The notes beneath the pieces are model-generated. The model did not search any database, was not told the origin of the DNA, and saw only the letters and a program-made list of their open reading frames with translations. Positions 7,489 through 16,431 of a stretch of DNA of 64,000 nt are shown here, piece by piece. A program made the translations under genes and the position numbers. The DNA is from JBLHKS01 sp047620505 (GTDB lineage: Bacteria; Verrucomicrobiota; Verrucomicrobiia; Verrucomicrobiales; DEV007): NCBI GenBank assembly GCA_047620505.1, contig JBLHKS010000006.1:35917-99916 (forward strand), given 5' to 3'. Numbering within the stretch: position 1 is the first letter of the stretch; each line of letters begins with the position of its first letter.

Positions 7489-9873
7489 CTAACAACCCGC
7501 CAACGCCGCGTCGATCATCGCCGGGCTCCGGTAGACCTTGGCGAACATCTCCACTGGATAAAAGTCCGCCGCTTCGTCCGGCCCGCGGTTGACGTGCCAG
7601 CCGATGAGATCTTCCGCCTCGGGCGATGAGGCTTCGAAATAACCCTCGGGCGTGAAGATGATCCACTCGCGCTTTTCCGGCGGCGTGTCTTTTGGGCCGT
7701 CCGGCAGATGGATGAAGAGCGCGAGGAGTTCTTCGCCGTCATCGGCGCGATGCCAGCGGATCGTCCCATCGGAATACGCCGCCACGATCAGCCGCCCTTC
7801 GCGGGCGAGATTCACGCCCCAGACCACGCCAGGGACGGCCTTTGGTGCCTTCCAGAGCGCCGCGCCCTCCGCGTCGAAGCGGCGCAAGTACCACTCCGTC
7901 CCGAGGACGAAGCTCCCGCCGTCCGGCGCGATCGCGAGGCTGCGGGCCCTTTCGTATTGATCGAGTGGGAGGGGCTTTCCGGCGAGCTTGGGCTCATAGG
8001 TGTTTTTCCAGCCCTCGACGGGAACACGATCGCAATCCGTGTTCGCCGGGGCGAGGTCCGGCAGGGAGTCCGGCGCATCGGCGAGGCGCCGCGGCCGGGC
8101 GGCGAGGTCGAAGAGGACGGGAATCCCGCTGAACGGCTTCAGCCCGAAGCGGAGGCGGCGGCCGTCGGCGCTGACGGTGAAATGCTCGCCCAGTTTGGCG
8201 CGTAGGTCCGCCGTGGCCGGGCCGCGCCAGAGCGTTCGTCGGCCTTCAGCGTCGATCCGGCCGAATCCGGGGTCAGCCGACGCGAAGGCGAGGCCGCCAT
8301 CTGGCAGGGGCGCGAGGTCGAACACGGTGTTCTCCGGCCCGGGCCAGACCGCGCGGGCTCCGCGGCCCACCCCGGTCCAGACGAAGACGGTCTTGTCGCT
8401 GGTCCCTTGGGTTCCACCTGCCACGAGGCGCGGCTCGTCGTCTGGCGGCGCGGGATTCAGAAACGCGACCGAACTCAATTTGCCACCGGAGAGGCCCGCG
8501 ACATCCGCTTCGCCGCTGATGCGGAGCGTTTCCGCGTCGAGCAAATCGACCCGCACTCCGCCATCGTATCCGACGGCGAGCCGACGGCCGTCCGGCGAAA
8601 AGGCGATGCCCTCTGGCCTGAGGCCCCCAGGCGCCTCGGCCTCGACGAGGCGCGCGCCATCGGGGCCGTAGAGCCGGATCCGGCCGTCGTAGCTGGTAGC
8701 GGCGAGGCGGCCTTCCGCGGGCGTGCCCGCCGGGCCGAAGGCGAGGCCGTAGACGGCATCGCCGATCTCGCGGTCCTCGAACAAGAGCGCGTCCGGGTCT
8801 CCCCGCAGTGCCCGCGCGCTGTCCCAGACCCGGATCCCGTTCGATCCGCTCAGCCCGGCGGCGAGGCGCGCGCCGTCCGGCGATGCCGCGAGGTCGGAGA
8901 CCGGATTCGGCAGCGGCCCGAGACGCGCCCGGACCACGCCGGTTTCGACCTCGAACAGGGTGACGAATTCATCCGTGCCGCTTTTCGAAGTCCACCCGCC
9001 CGCCGCAACCCAGCGGCCAGCGGGATCGAGCGCCACGGCGTAGACCTTGCCCTCGTTGCCCTCTCCAACCGGAGGACGCAGGGTCCGGATCAGCTTCCCC
9101 TCCGGCAGCCGCCAGAGCCGCAGCGTCTTGTCGTGGCTCGCGGTGGCGAGGAGCCGCCCGTCCGCGCTGACGTCGATGCGCCCGATCTTGGCGGTGTGCA
9201 TCCCGGGATCGAGCCGGAGGAGGACGTCCTTCGCCTCGATCGGCGGGGGCTCTCGATCTTGAGGGCGTGACGATCGAGGCGGAGCGGCCAACGAAACGGA
9301 AACAGCTGGCTCCTCGGCGCGCGATCGCAAGGCGTCGAGCCGCTTCCGGGCCATGCGGCGGAACATCGCCAAGGCCCCGTATTCCTCGAGAAAGGCCTCC
9401 AGCGCCTCGGCGTCGTCTTCCGAAACGAATTGCCAGACCCGTTGCGCCTCGGCCATGAGTTGATCCGGATCGCTGATCGCGTCAGCAGCTGCTCCGGATT
9501 GCCGCACGCCCATGTTGACGAGTTTCTGGCAGATGGCGTCGGTCTCGGTCCAGAGCGGGGTGTTGATCTGGCTGAAAATCATCGGCAGTTGACTCGGCTC
9601 GACCTCCCCGGTGCGGACACAGATGAGCTTGTTCTGGTTCAAGGCCCTTCCGCTTTCCGCGGGAACCCACTTGGAGGTCAGCGCGGGCGGCGACCAGATG
9701 GTGATGACGGCCTGGGCGCGGTCGATCGCCTCTTCGATGACCTTGTGGAACATGTCTCCCGGCAGGAGATTGACGTCGTACCAGACGCGGAAGCCGCGTT
9801 TGGTGAGCCGGGCGGCCAGCTCCACGGTCGGGTCGAGGACTTTCTGCGAGTAGGAAATGAAAACGTCAGACAT
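7489..9873 (-). CDS. TIR domain - WD40 repeat protein (candidate immune or signalling NADase)
   Basis: This is 794 residues from ATG 9873. Residues 1-125 are a TIR domain: MSDVFISYSQ start, WYDVNLLPGD, and SKWVPAESGRAL, where E73 sits where TIR NADases carry their catalytic glutamate. Residues about 220-790 form WD40-type blades (DVSADGRLLATASHDKTLRLWRL, FSPDGRRLAVGYDGG). TIR proteins of bacteria often cleave NAD+ in antiphage defence, with a repeat domain sensing the trigger; that role is inferred here. No STAND ATPase lies between the domains. The gene is visibly more GC-rich than its neighbours and carries only one imperfect copy of the iterated palindrome (9483), both consistent with recent acquisition. 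Confidence 0.85.
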   Translation of the reverse strand: MSDVFISYSQKVLDPTVELAARLTKRGFRVWYDVNLLPGDMFHKVIEEAIDRAQAVITIWSPPALTSKWVPAESGRALNQNKLICVRTGEVEPSQLPMIFSQINTPLWTETDAICQKLVNMGVRQSGAAADAISDPDQLMAEAQRVWQFVSEDDAEALEAFLEEYGALAMFRRMARKRLDALRSRAEEPAVSVSLAAPPRSSRPQDREPPPIEAKDVLLRLDPGMHTAKIGRIDVSADGRLLATASHDKTLRLWRLPEGKLIRTLRPPVGEGNEGKVYAVALDPAGRWVAAGGWTSKSGTDEFVTLFEVETGVVRARLGPLPNPVSDLAASPDGARLAAGLSGSNGIRVWDSARALRGDPDALLFEDREIGDAVYGLAFGPAGTPAEGRLAATSYDGRIRLYGPDGARLVEAEAPGGLRPEGIAFSPDGRRLAVGYDGGVRVDLLDAETLRISGEADVAGLSGGKLSSVAFLNPAPPDDEPRLVAGGTQGTSDKTVFVWTGVGRGARAVWPGPENTVFDLAPLPDGGLAFASADPGFGRIDAEGRRTLWRGPATADLRAKLGEHFTVSADGRRLRFGLKPFSGIPVLFDLAARPRRLADAPDSLPDLAPANTDCDRVPVEGWKNTYEPKLAGKPLPLDQYERARSLAIAPDGGSFVLGTEWYLRRFDAEGAALWKAPKAVPGVVWGVNLAREGRLIVAAYSDGTIRWHRADDGEELLALFIHLPDGPKDTPPEKREWIIFTPEGYFEASSPEAEDLIGWHVNRGPDEAADFYPVEMFAKVYRSPAMIDAALAGC

Positions 9874-9930
9874 CGCCCCTGTGATTTGATTCGTTCCACA
9901 TCATTTGATTCGCGCAATTCGCGGTCATTT

Positions 9931-10563
9931 TTAGAAAAGGCTCGGCTGATAGTCCGCAGGCTCGGCGAACCGGTTCGTCGTCAGCGGATTGAGGCAGTTG
10001 AAAATCCGCAGCGGGATCTTCGAGCCTTCGATGAGTTCGCGCGGGTCGTCTGCTTCGAGGAACTCCTCAGCAGCTGCTGGGTCGATCAAAGCCGGCATCC
10101 GGGTGTGGATCGGCTCGACCTGAGAATCGGCGGCTCGAGTCAGCATCGTGTAACACAAACCGTGAGCCGAACTCTCTTCCCAGAGCCCTGCGGCCCAGAG
10201 CGAGTCGTCTTTTTCGGCAGACTGGAAAGCGTGGGTTTGCTTCTGACTTTTCGGACCGCTCCACTCGTAAAACGTGTCGATCGGGATCACGCAACGCCGT
10301 TTTTCGGTCCACGCACGCTTCCACATCTTGCCGTCGAGTTTGTCGCTCCTCGCATTGTTGATGCAGGGGTTGATCGGGCGCTCGAAACCCCAACGTGGAA
10401 CCTCAGCCGTCCACGTTTCGTCAACCTGGCGAAGCATCAAACCGAGATCGGTCTTGCGGATTCCGAGCCGCTTCATCAAATCTCCAATCACGTCGCCGAT
10501 CGCATCCTCAAGGAGCTTCGGGGCGTGTCCCTTTCCGGAACCGACGTCGTAGAGATTGCACAT
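9931..10563 (-). CDS. SRAP-domain protein (HMCES/YedK family)
   Basis: This 210-residue protein is close to the family length of about 220. Catalytic landmarks are present: Cys2 directly after the initiator Met (MCNLYD), N70 in CINNARSD, E100 in DTFYEW and H153 in PIHTRMP. SRAP proteins crosslink through Cys2 to abasic sites in single-stranded DNA and so shield them. It starts 12 bp after the MoxR stop on the same strand, so it may be read from the MoxR promoter; this pairing is unusual. PAAAE at about residues 162-166 comes from a perfect palindrome copy at 10068. Confidence 0.92.
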   Translation of the reverse strand: MCNLYDVGSGKGHAPKLLEDAIGDVIGDLMKRLGIRKTDLGLMLRQVDETWTAEVPRWGFERPINPCINNARSDKLDGKMWKRAWTEKRRCVIPIDTFYEWSGPKSQKQTHAFQSAEKDDSLWAAGLWEESSAHGLCYTMLTRAADSQVEPIHTRMPALIDPAAAEEFLEADDPRELIEGSKIPLRIFNCLNPLTTNRFAEPADYQPSLF

Positions 10564-10575
10564 CAGATTTCCAGA

Positions 10576-11586
10576 CTAAGCCGCCTTTTTCTCAGCTGTG
10601 GTGGGCACGGCGGCGATGACTTCGTCGATCAATTCGTCGATGTCGATCTGTTCGGCCTCGCCCTCGAAATTCAGAATCACGCGGTGGCGAAGCGCGGTTC
10701 TCGCAGAGCGCCGGATGTGTTCCTCGCCAACGGCGGTGCTGCCGTCGAGAGCTGCGTGAACCCGGCCGCCACGAATCAGGGCCTGCATTCCACGCGGACT
10801 CGCGCCGTAAGCCACGTAGCGCTTCACGCGTTCGGAAGACCCGGGCTGATCGCCGTGGGTAGCCAAAATCATCGCCGCTGCGTACTCGATAATCGGATCG
10901 GCGACCGGAACGAAGGTCAACGCTTCCTGGTAAGCGAGAAGTTCCTTGCTGGGCATCACCGTTTCGACCTTCGCTTCGTGAAACCCGGTCGTGCGGCGTG
11001 AAATTTCGACGAGTTGCTCCTGATCCGGAAACGGCACCCGCAGTTTAAATAGGAAGCGATCGAGCTGGGCTTCGGGAAGCGGGTAGGTGCCTTCCATCTC
11101 CATCGGGTTCTGCGTGGCGAGCACGAAAAACGGCTCGGCCAGCGCATGACGCTCACCGCCGACGGTAACGGCGTGCTCCTGCATGACTTCGAGCAGCGCG
11201 GCCTGGGTTTTCGGCGTGGCGCGGTTGACCTCGTCGACAAGCAGGATGTTGGCGAAGACCGGGCCTTTCTCGAATCGTAAGAATCGGTGTCCGTGCTCGT
11301 CTTCGCTCACGATTTGAGTGCCGAGGATGTCGGCCGGCATGAGGTCCGGCGTGCACTGGACTCGGCCGGGTTCAAGCCCGAAAACGGTGCCGAGGATCCG
11401 AACGAGAAAGGTTTTGCCGAGCCCCGGGACGCCTTCCAAGAGGACGTGGCCCTGGCTGAAAATCGCGACAAAAGTGTCGGTCAGCAACTCGTCGTAGCCG
11501 ACGATGGCCTTTTGCACCTCGTCCTTGAGTTCGCCGAAGCGTTTCCTGAAGGACGTGAGTTCTTTGTCGAGTTCCTGCTTTGTCAT
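10576..11586 (-). CDS. MoxR family AAA+ ATPase
   Basis: I place the start at ATG 11586 (MTKQELDKEL), giving 336 residues; an upstream extension to 11631 would read through the 42-bp shared element. Walker A is GVPGLGKT at residues 52-59 and Walker B LLVDEVNRA at about 115-123, followed by sensor-1 ATQNP. MoxR ATPases work with DUF58 and VWA proteins as chaperone-like activators. Its usual partners lie 8 kb downstream on the same strand (1-2327), separated by SRAP, TIR-WD40 and a hypothetical gene. The related upstream element before both blocks suggests they still belong together. Confidence 0.93.
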   Translation of the reverse strand: MTKQELDKELTSFRKRFGELKDEVQKAIVGYDELLTDTFVAIFSQGHVLLEGVPGLGKTFLVRILGTVFGLEPGRVQCTPDLMPADILGTQIVSEDEHGHRFLRFEKGPVFANILLVDEVNRATPKTQAALLEVMQEHAVTVGGERHALAEPFFVLATQNPMEMEGTYPLPEAQLDRFLFKLRVPFPDQEQLVEISRRTTGFHEAKVETVMPSKELLAYQEALTFVPVADPIIEYAAAMILATHGDQPGSSERVKRYVAYGASPRGMQALIRGGRVHAALDGSTAVGEEHIRRSARTALRHRVILNFEGEAEQIDIDELIDEVIAAVPTTAEKKAA

Positions 11587-11596
11587 TGGTCGAGAA

Positions 11597-11638
11597 GTCG
11601 CACACTGTGGGCGGGAAACGAGCGGCGTCAAAGGAGGA
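11597..11638 (-). repeat. Upstream element, copy B (before MoxR)
   Basis: This is the counterpart of 6525-6566. The two align over about 42 bp with two 2-base indels and a handful of mismatches. It ends about 10 bp before the MoxR ATG at 11586. Confidence 0.5.
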
Positions 11639-11716
11639 TGGGCGGTGGACTTCGGGCGGCGGAATTGCTGGTGTCCGACCGGGCGATTGAGCTGGAATTC
11701 GCCTACGACCCGAGCC

Positions 11717-12538
11717 CTAAAGCTTTTTGCCGTAGGTGTCGCAGCGATTCGACCACCCTTCGAGCCAACGTGATTCGTTCCGCTCGGCAGGCGCGTTGCC
11801 GACTCGGCGTTTGAGGACGCGTTTTGCGGACTCGCCGAATTCAGCAGCTGCTGAGGCTCCGCTTGGCTTGCCCTTGATTTCGAGAAGCACTTGCGCGAGC
11901 CCCCAGCCCTGACCGTTGTAACGCTCGTTCGGGCTAACGCCTTCGCCTTTGAAATTTACGTAATCGATCAGCGCGTAGACGCCTTGCGGGCTTTCGGCGA
12001 CGGCGAAGAAATTGCGCCGGATTTTCGCCTGCGAATCTGGCGTCGCGGCCGCTTGAACCATTTTTGGCAAAGCCGATTGAAGCCGATCGACGATGAAATC
12101 CGTCTGAACCTCGATGGTATTGGCAAGAAACTTACGAAGCTCCTTAACATGGTCGCTGTCCTTGGCTGCTTCGAACTCGGCGAGCGTCTTCCACGGGCAA
12201 TCTTTGGTCGTTTTGATCCAGCGCGGCATGCTGACATTTCGGCCCTTCATGAATTCGATCAGTTTTGGCCAGCTTTCTTCGAATGGGCCGTCGCCGCCTT
12301 TTGAATACCAGATGAAATGGCCGATGCCGAGAGAGGCAAAGTCTTCGCCTCGGTTCCAACTCGTCAGCCCTTGGACGGTGCCGGAGCATTCGTTGACCCA
12401 GATTTTTCGGCCGATGCGAAGAGCGTCGTCGCGGCTGAGATCAACGGTTTCGGGATCGGCGGCTGAGCAGCTGCTGGCGGGGATCAGAATCGCGAAGAAC
12501 GAAATTCCGACGAGGGCAGAGAAGATAGAGAAGTGCAT
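11717..12538 (-). CDS. Secreted protein of unknown function, possibly lysozyme-like
   Basis: From ATG 12538 this is 273 residues; the longer frame to 12643 adds a tail without features. Residues 1-25 form a signal peptide ending IPASSCSAAD; the SSC is encoded by a near copy of the iterated palindrome at 12465. The mature protein has KIWVNECSG, then WNRGEDFASLGIGHFIWY, and later GQGWGLAQVL. I recall similar secreted hypothetical proteins in Gram-negative bacteria, and the NE...GIGHFIWY layout is reminiscent of lysozyme-like folds, but this is a guess. ASAAAEFGE near the C-terminus comes from the perfect copy at 11842. Confidence 0.7.
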   Translation of the reverse strand: MHFSIFSALVGISFFAILIPASSCSAADPETVDLSRDDALRIGRKIWVNECSGTVQGLTSWNRGEDFASLGIGHFIWYSKGGDGPFEESWPKLIEFMKGRNVSMPRWIKTTKDCPWKTLAEFEAAKDSDHVKELRKFLANTIEVQTDFIVDRLQSALPKMVQAAATPDSQAKIRRNFFAVAESPQGVYALIDYVNFKGEGVSPNERYNGQGWGLAQVLLEIKGKPSGASAAAEFGESAKRVLKRRVGNAPAERNESRWLEGWSNRCDTYGKKL

Positions 12539-12773
12539 TTTTCCAAGGGGGAGGGGTTGAAAAACGGAGACGAAGATGGCTCTCAGACGTCGGTTCGTCC
12601 AGATTGAATGGCGAAAACTGTGTTTTTCATAATTTTTTATCAACTTAGCGACTAATTTAGTTGAAAAATTCTCATTAAACCATAAATACTAGAAATGACC
12701 ACCGCTCGATTTGCCCAATTTGGGGGTTTCCGAACGGCGATTGAGAAGCTTCCTTTTTTCACCCACTCGACTC

Positions 12774-14972
12774 ATGTTGCCCAACGATTCCTCTCCTCCG
12801 ACTGGAGACGCGCCCGAAAAGTCGGCCTCGCGGTTTTTAGCGGCCCTCGGATTTTCGGATGCCGACATTCCGCTTCCAGAAGCGACTGCGGCTTCGCCGA
12901 TTTCCGAAACGAATGAGCGAGGAGAGCCGCAAATTCCCGCCGGACCGCCGAAAATCGAGCCCGCAAGCGCGCCGCTTCCAGAGTCGACCCGGCCAAAGTC
13001 CGCTTACCCGGCTGCTGAGCTGGATCCTCGCCCAGCCGAGCTGGATCCGTTCGCTGTTCCGACTGCGCCTCGCTCGACAGCACCCGCTGCGTCCGCTGCA
13101 GGCGCGCCGCCGTTCTGGCTCCCGAATTTTGCTGCCACAGCCAAGGGATCGAGCGTGGTTTCGCCAAATTCCACGAGCGCGAATTCGTTAGGAGCTTCTT
13201 TCGATGCCGCTCCTCCGGAACCAACGCGGAACGTGCCGCGGCCTCAGCAGCCAGCTCGGCTTCAGGTCGCGAAAGTCGTGTGTCCGTCCTGTCATTCGGA
13301 ACTCAGCATCAGCCAGGCGCATTTAGATGTGGAAGGTGATTGCCCGACTTGCGGGACTGCGATTGTGGCTCGGCAACCGGCTGACGATCCGAATGGGATT
13401 CGTGTCGATTTCGCCTCTGGCTCTGCACCGCCGCCCCCGCCGATCGCCGCGCCCGTTCCGCCGCAGCCGGTTTATTCTCAACCAGTTGCTCCAGCACCCG
13501 TTTCGGTTCCCGTTCCCGCGCCTGCACCCGCGTCGCCGCACGAAAAAGTTCTGATTCAGACTCCAAAAACGGTCGAGCCAACGGAAGCGGCTTCGGAAGT
13601 CGTTCCTCAAGCCGTGAGCCCGCCGAGCGCAGCAGCTGCTGGTCCAGGATTCGATACCGTCCCCGTTTTGTTTGGCGGTTTGGAGTCGGAATCGGCTGTG
13701 CAAGAGGAGCCTGAAATGCTGGTGGCCGAAGTGATTTCAAATCCGCTTCTAGTTTCCGCGTCGCCCGACTTCGCGCCCAGCGAGCAGCCAACTCCGATCG
13801 AGTGGTCGAACGAATCGGAAGAAGAAGCCGAACCTACGCATTCGCCCTCGATCCTCGGCGGCAAACTCGCTAGAGATCCGCTCCGCTTGTTCGCTGGAGT
13901 TGTCCTCGTGCTGATCACCAGCGTTCTCGTCGTTCTCGCGATGTACGCGCCTGAATTTATCGATTCGCCAGAGCCCACCGTCGATGGTGAGAAGCCCCAG
14001 CCGGAGGCAGTTCCAGCGCCGAAGCCACCTGCCGATCGCCCAGATTCGAGACTCCATTCAAGCGATACCGCGCCTGCGGAATTCGCGGCCGTTGTCCCTC
14101 CGCCAGCCCCTGTGCGAGCCCCACTTCGCGCAACGCCGATTTCGATTCCGCCGGAAGGCAGGACGGACGAAGCGTTTGCCTCACCGGAGCCGGATTCCGA
14201 GCCGCTTCGAGTGATCGAATCCGTTCCAGCGCACGATCCGAATGCCGAAACGCCCGCTGTCGTTTTTGCCAATCCAAATCAGCCGCAGCGGCCGGAAACG
14301 GATGCCGAAATCGTTTCCGACGCGACGCAAGTTGTTGAATCGTTCCTCGCAGCGGACAACATCGAGGGAAAACTGAAGTGGATTCTCGATCCCGAAGAGC
14401 ACAAGGCGAATCTCCGCCAATTTTACGCCTACGAGCCACTGACGACTGCGCCGGGACCGGCGATCGAGTACCGTTCGACCGAGAAGTCAGCCGATGATCA
14501 GCCCTGGGTCAGCGTTTACGATCTCAAAGTTCAAGCGACGCTTCCGCACCGAATCCTTGTCGTCCATCCAGCCGAAGGCGCGCCAAAAATCGACTTTGCG
14601 CTCTACCGGCAAATGCGTGAAGGCGCGCTCCATCGCTATCTTTCCAAGTCGAACGGCGAAAGCGCGACGGTCTCGCCCCAAGTCTTTCGCGTGACGCTGC
14701 GGCGGCTTGCCTATCGCGATGTCCAAGATCGGATCGACTCGACACTTTTTCACGATCCTCCGCTGCTTTTCGAAGTCGGCCTGCCTTTCCACGAAGGATC
14801 GCCGGTCGTCGTTCCGATTTCGATCGACGCGCCCATTCTTGAAGACCTCGAAAGTGTTGGCTGGGACGAAGCGATGCCCGCTCTGGTCGAACTTCAATGG
14901 CAACCGAGCGAGTCCAATCCGCGTCAGCCGGTTCCGTCGATTTCGCGTCTGATTTCCTGGGATCTCTGGTGA
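12774..14972 (+). CDS. Proline/alanine-rich zinc-ribbon membrane protein
   Basis: I choose ATG 12774 (MLPNDSSPP) over the upstream start at 12711, giving 732 residues. A CPSC...CPTC zinc ribbon lies at about residues 170-196, within a long low-complexity Pro/Ala/Glu stretch. One membrane helix (LFAGVVLVLITSVLVVLAMYA) lies at about residues 370-392, and a folded C-terminal domain of about 230 residues follows another disordered linker. An N-terminal cytoplasmic ribbon and a C-terminal periplasmic domain is the simplest topology. I do not recognise the C-terminal domain. SAAAAG near residue 290 is encoded by a perfect palindrome copy at 13630. Confidence 0.75.
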   Translation: MLPNDSSPPTGDAPEKSASRFLAALGFSDADIPLPEATAASPISETNERGEPQIPAGPPKIEPASAPLPESTRPKSAYPAAELDPRPAELDPFAVPTAPRSTAPAASAAGAPPFWLPNFAATAKGSSVVSPNSTSANSLGASFDAAPPEPTRNVPRPQQPARLQVAKVVCPSCHSELSISQAHLDVEGDCPTCGTAIVARQPADDPNGIRVDFASGSAPPPPPIAAPVPPQPVYSQPVAPAPVSVPVPAPAPASPHEKVLIQTPKTVEPTEAASEVVPQAVSPPSAAAAGPGFDTVPVLFGGLESESAVQEEPEMLVAEVISNPLLVSASPDFAPSEQPTPIEWSNESEEEAEPTHSPSILGGKLARDPLRLFAGVVLVLITSVLVVLAMYAPEFIDSPEPTVDGEKPQPEAVPAPKPPADRPDSRLHSSDTAPAEFAAVVPPPAPVRAPLRATPISIPPEGRTDEAFASPEPDSEPLRVIESVPAHDPNAETPAVVFANPNQPQRPETDAEIVSDATQVVESFLAADNIEGKLKWILDPEEHKANLRQFYAYEPLTTAPGPAIEYRSTEKSADDQPWVSVYDLKVQATLPHRILVVHPAEGAPKIDFALYRQMREGALHRYLSKSNGESATVSPQVFRVTLRRLAYRDVQDRIDSTLFHDPPLLFEVGLPFHEGSPVVVPISIDAPILEDLESVGWDEAMPALVELQWQPSESNPRQPVPSISRLISWDLW

Positions 14973-14985
14973 GGTCGATTCGCGA

Positions 14986-15118
14986 CTGTTCTTCGTTCTT
15001 TGTGCTTTGTTCCTGGTTTTGCTCTTGACTGCAAAGTCAGTCTGGAAGAGTTGCGACCCTGCCAGAAGTACCAATAACTCAGCAGTCGACGAAGCTGAAA
15101 ACAAAGAACAAAGAACAG
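14986..15118. repeat. Imperfect long inverted repeat between genes
   Basis: The arm at 14986-15011 and the arm at 15100-15118 (AACAAAGAACAAAGAACAG) are imperfect inverse copies built on the unit TTCTTTGT. They flank about 88 bp between the zinc-ribbon protein and dGTPase genes. The function is unknown; the arms are too far apart for a simple terminator. Confidence 0.45.
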
Positions 15119-15154
15119 ACGCGAAGCGGCTCAACAGCGGCAAGGCCGCGAACC

Positions 15155-16429
15155 ATGAACCGCTTTTATGGCGAGTTCGACTTTGCCACGGTCAAACCTC
15201 GCAGACGCGCTCCAACCGATTATCGCTCTGATTTCCAGACCGATCGCGACCGGATCATCCACACCGGTGCGTTCCGATCGCTTCAGAGCAAGACTCAGGT
15301 GTTTCTGTCAGGCGAGTACGATTTTTACCGTACGCGGCTGACTCACTCGATCGAAGTCGCGCAAATCGGCCGCTCGATCTGTTTCTGGCTCAATCATTCC
15401 AGCCAGCAGCTGCTGGACGACTTTTTCATCGATCCAGATCTCGTCGAAGCGACGTGCCTGGCTCACGACATCGGTCATCCGCCCTTCGGGCATTGCGGCG
15501 AGCGGACGCTGAATCAGCTGATGCGCGACTACGGCGGCTTTGAGGGTAACGCGCAAACTCTCCGGCTTTTGACGGACACGATTTTCACAAATCCCAGTCG
15601 TGGCCTCGCTCCTACTCGCGGGCTGATCGACGGCGTCCTGAAATACAAAACGCTGCGCTGCGAGTGGGAAAATCCCGAGCGACACTTCGTTTACGACGAT
15701 CAAGTGGATTCGATCCGGTTTGCTATGGGCGGCCACGATTTTCCAGCCGAACTCAGCCCCGGAAAGCCGCGTAACGGCTTCAAATCGATCGAATGCCAGA
15801 TCATGGATTGGGCTGACGACACGGCCTATTCGCTTCACGACGTTGCCGACGGAATCCACGCGGGATTTCTCCACATCGAGCGCATCGAGCGTTGGGCCGC
15901 CGACCAAAAAGACCACGCCGAAATCGCGCCGATCGTCGAGCAGTTGCTGCAGAACATTCGCGATCAGCGGATCGAAGGTCGGACCGGCCGGAAAGTCGGC
16001 GAGTTCATTCAGGCATGCGAATTGAGCGAAGTGCTTGGCGGCTTCCTTGCGGATGAAACCAGCCGACACCGATTCGGGGTGGCGATCAGGCCGGAAGTCC
16101 TGGCCGAGTGCAAAATCTACAAGCGGATCTCGCTCGATCTCGTTTTCAAATCGCAGCAGCTTCAGCAACTCGATCGAAAGGCCCATCAGATCCTGACAAA
16201 GCTCTTCGAAGCCTTCGCCGAATTCTACGTTCAGCCCGAAGGCAAGCGCAGCGACCACATGAATCTTCTCTCGCCTGTCGAGGAAGCTGAGATCTGGTCA
16301 GCCGAGGACGAAGCAGCCCGCGCGCGGCTGGTCTGCGACGTGATCGCCCGCATGACCGACGGCTTCGCGACTCGAACCTACAAACGCCTTTTCGACGCCG
16401 ATTTCGGCTCCATCGTCGACCTCGTTTAA
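15155..16429 (+). CDS. dgt: Deoxyguanosinetriphosphate triphosphohydrolase-like protein
   Basis: This is 424 residues, typical of dGTPase family proteins that hydrolyse dNTPs to the nucleoside and triphosphate. HD-domain metal ligands are visible: H64 in RTRLTHS, H104-D105 in AHDIGHPPFGHCGE and a later aspartate in MDWADDTAYSLHD. The start MNRFYGEFDF is preceded by a long non-coding stretch. It stands alone between a zinc-ribbon membrane protein and a convergent hypothetical gene 2 bp downstream. NHSSQQLLDD at about 80-89 contains the perfect palindrome copy at 15414. dGTPases also deplete dNTPs during phage infection in some bacteria; nothing here shows that role. Confidence 0.92.
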   Translation: MNRFYGEFDFATVKPRRRAPTDYRSDFQTDRDRIIHTGAFRSLQSKTQVFLSGEYDFYRTRLTHSIEVAQIGRSICFWLNHSSQQLLDDFFIDPDLVEATCLAHDIGHPPFGHCGERTLNQLMRDYGGFEGNAQTLRLLTDTIFTNPSRGLAPTRGLIDGVLKYKTLRCEWENPERHFVYDDQVDSIRFAMGGHDFPAELSPGKPRNGFKSIECQIMDWADDTAYSLHDVADGIHAGFLHIERIERWAADQKDHAEIAPIVEQLLQNIRDQRIEGRTGRKVGEFIQACELSEVLGGFLADETSRHRFGVAIRPEVLAECKIYKRISLDLVFKSQQLQQLDRKAHQILTKLFEAFAEFYVQPEGKRSDHMNLLSPVEEAEIWSAEDEAARARLVCDVIARMTDGFATRTYKRLFDADFGSIVDLV

Positions 16430-16431
16430 TC

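Noticed and set aside
8407..10950. Long plus-strand frames opposite the TIR-WD40, SRAP and MoxR genes
   Set aside because: The minus strand encodes clear catalytic motifs; the plus-strand products are low-complexity Arg/Pro/Ala-rich shadows typical of GC-rich genes.
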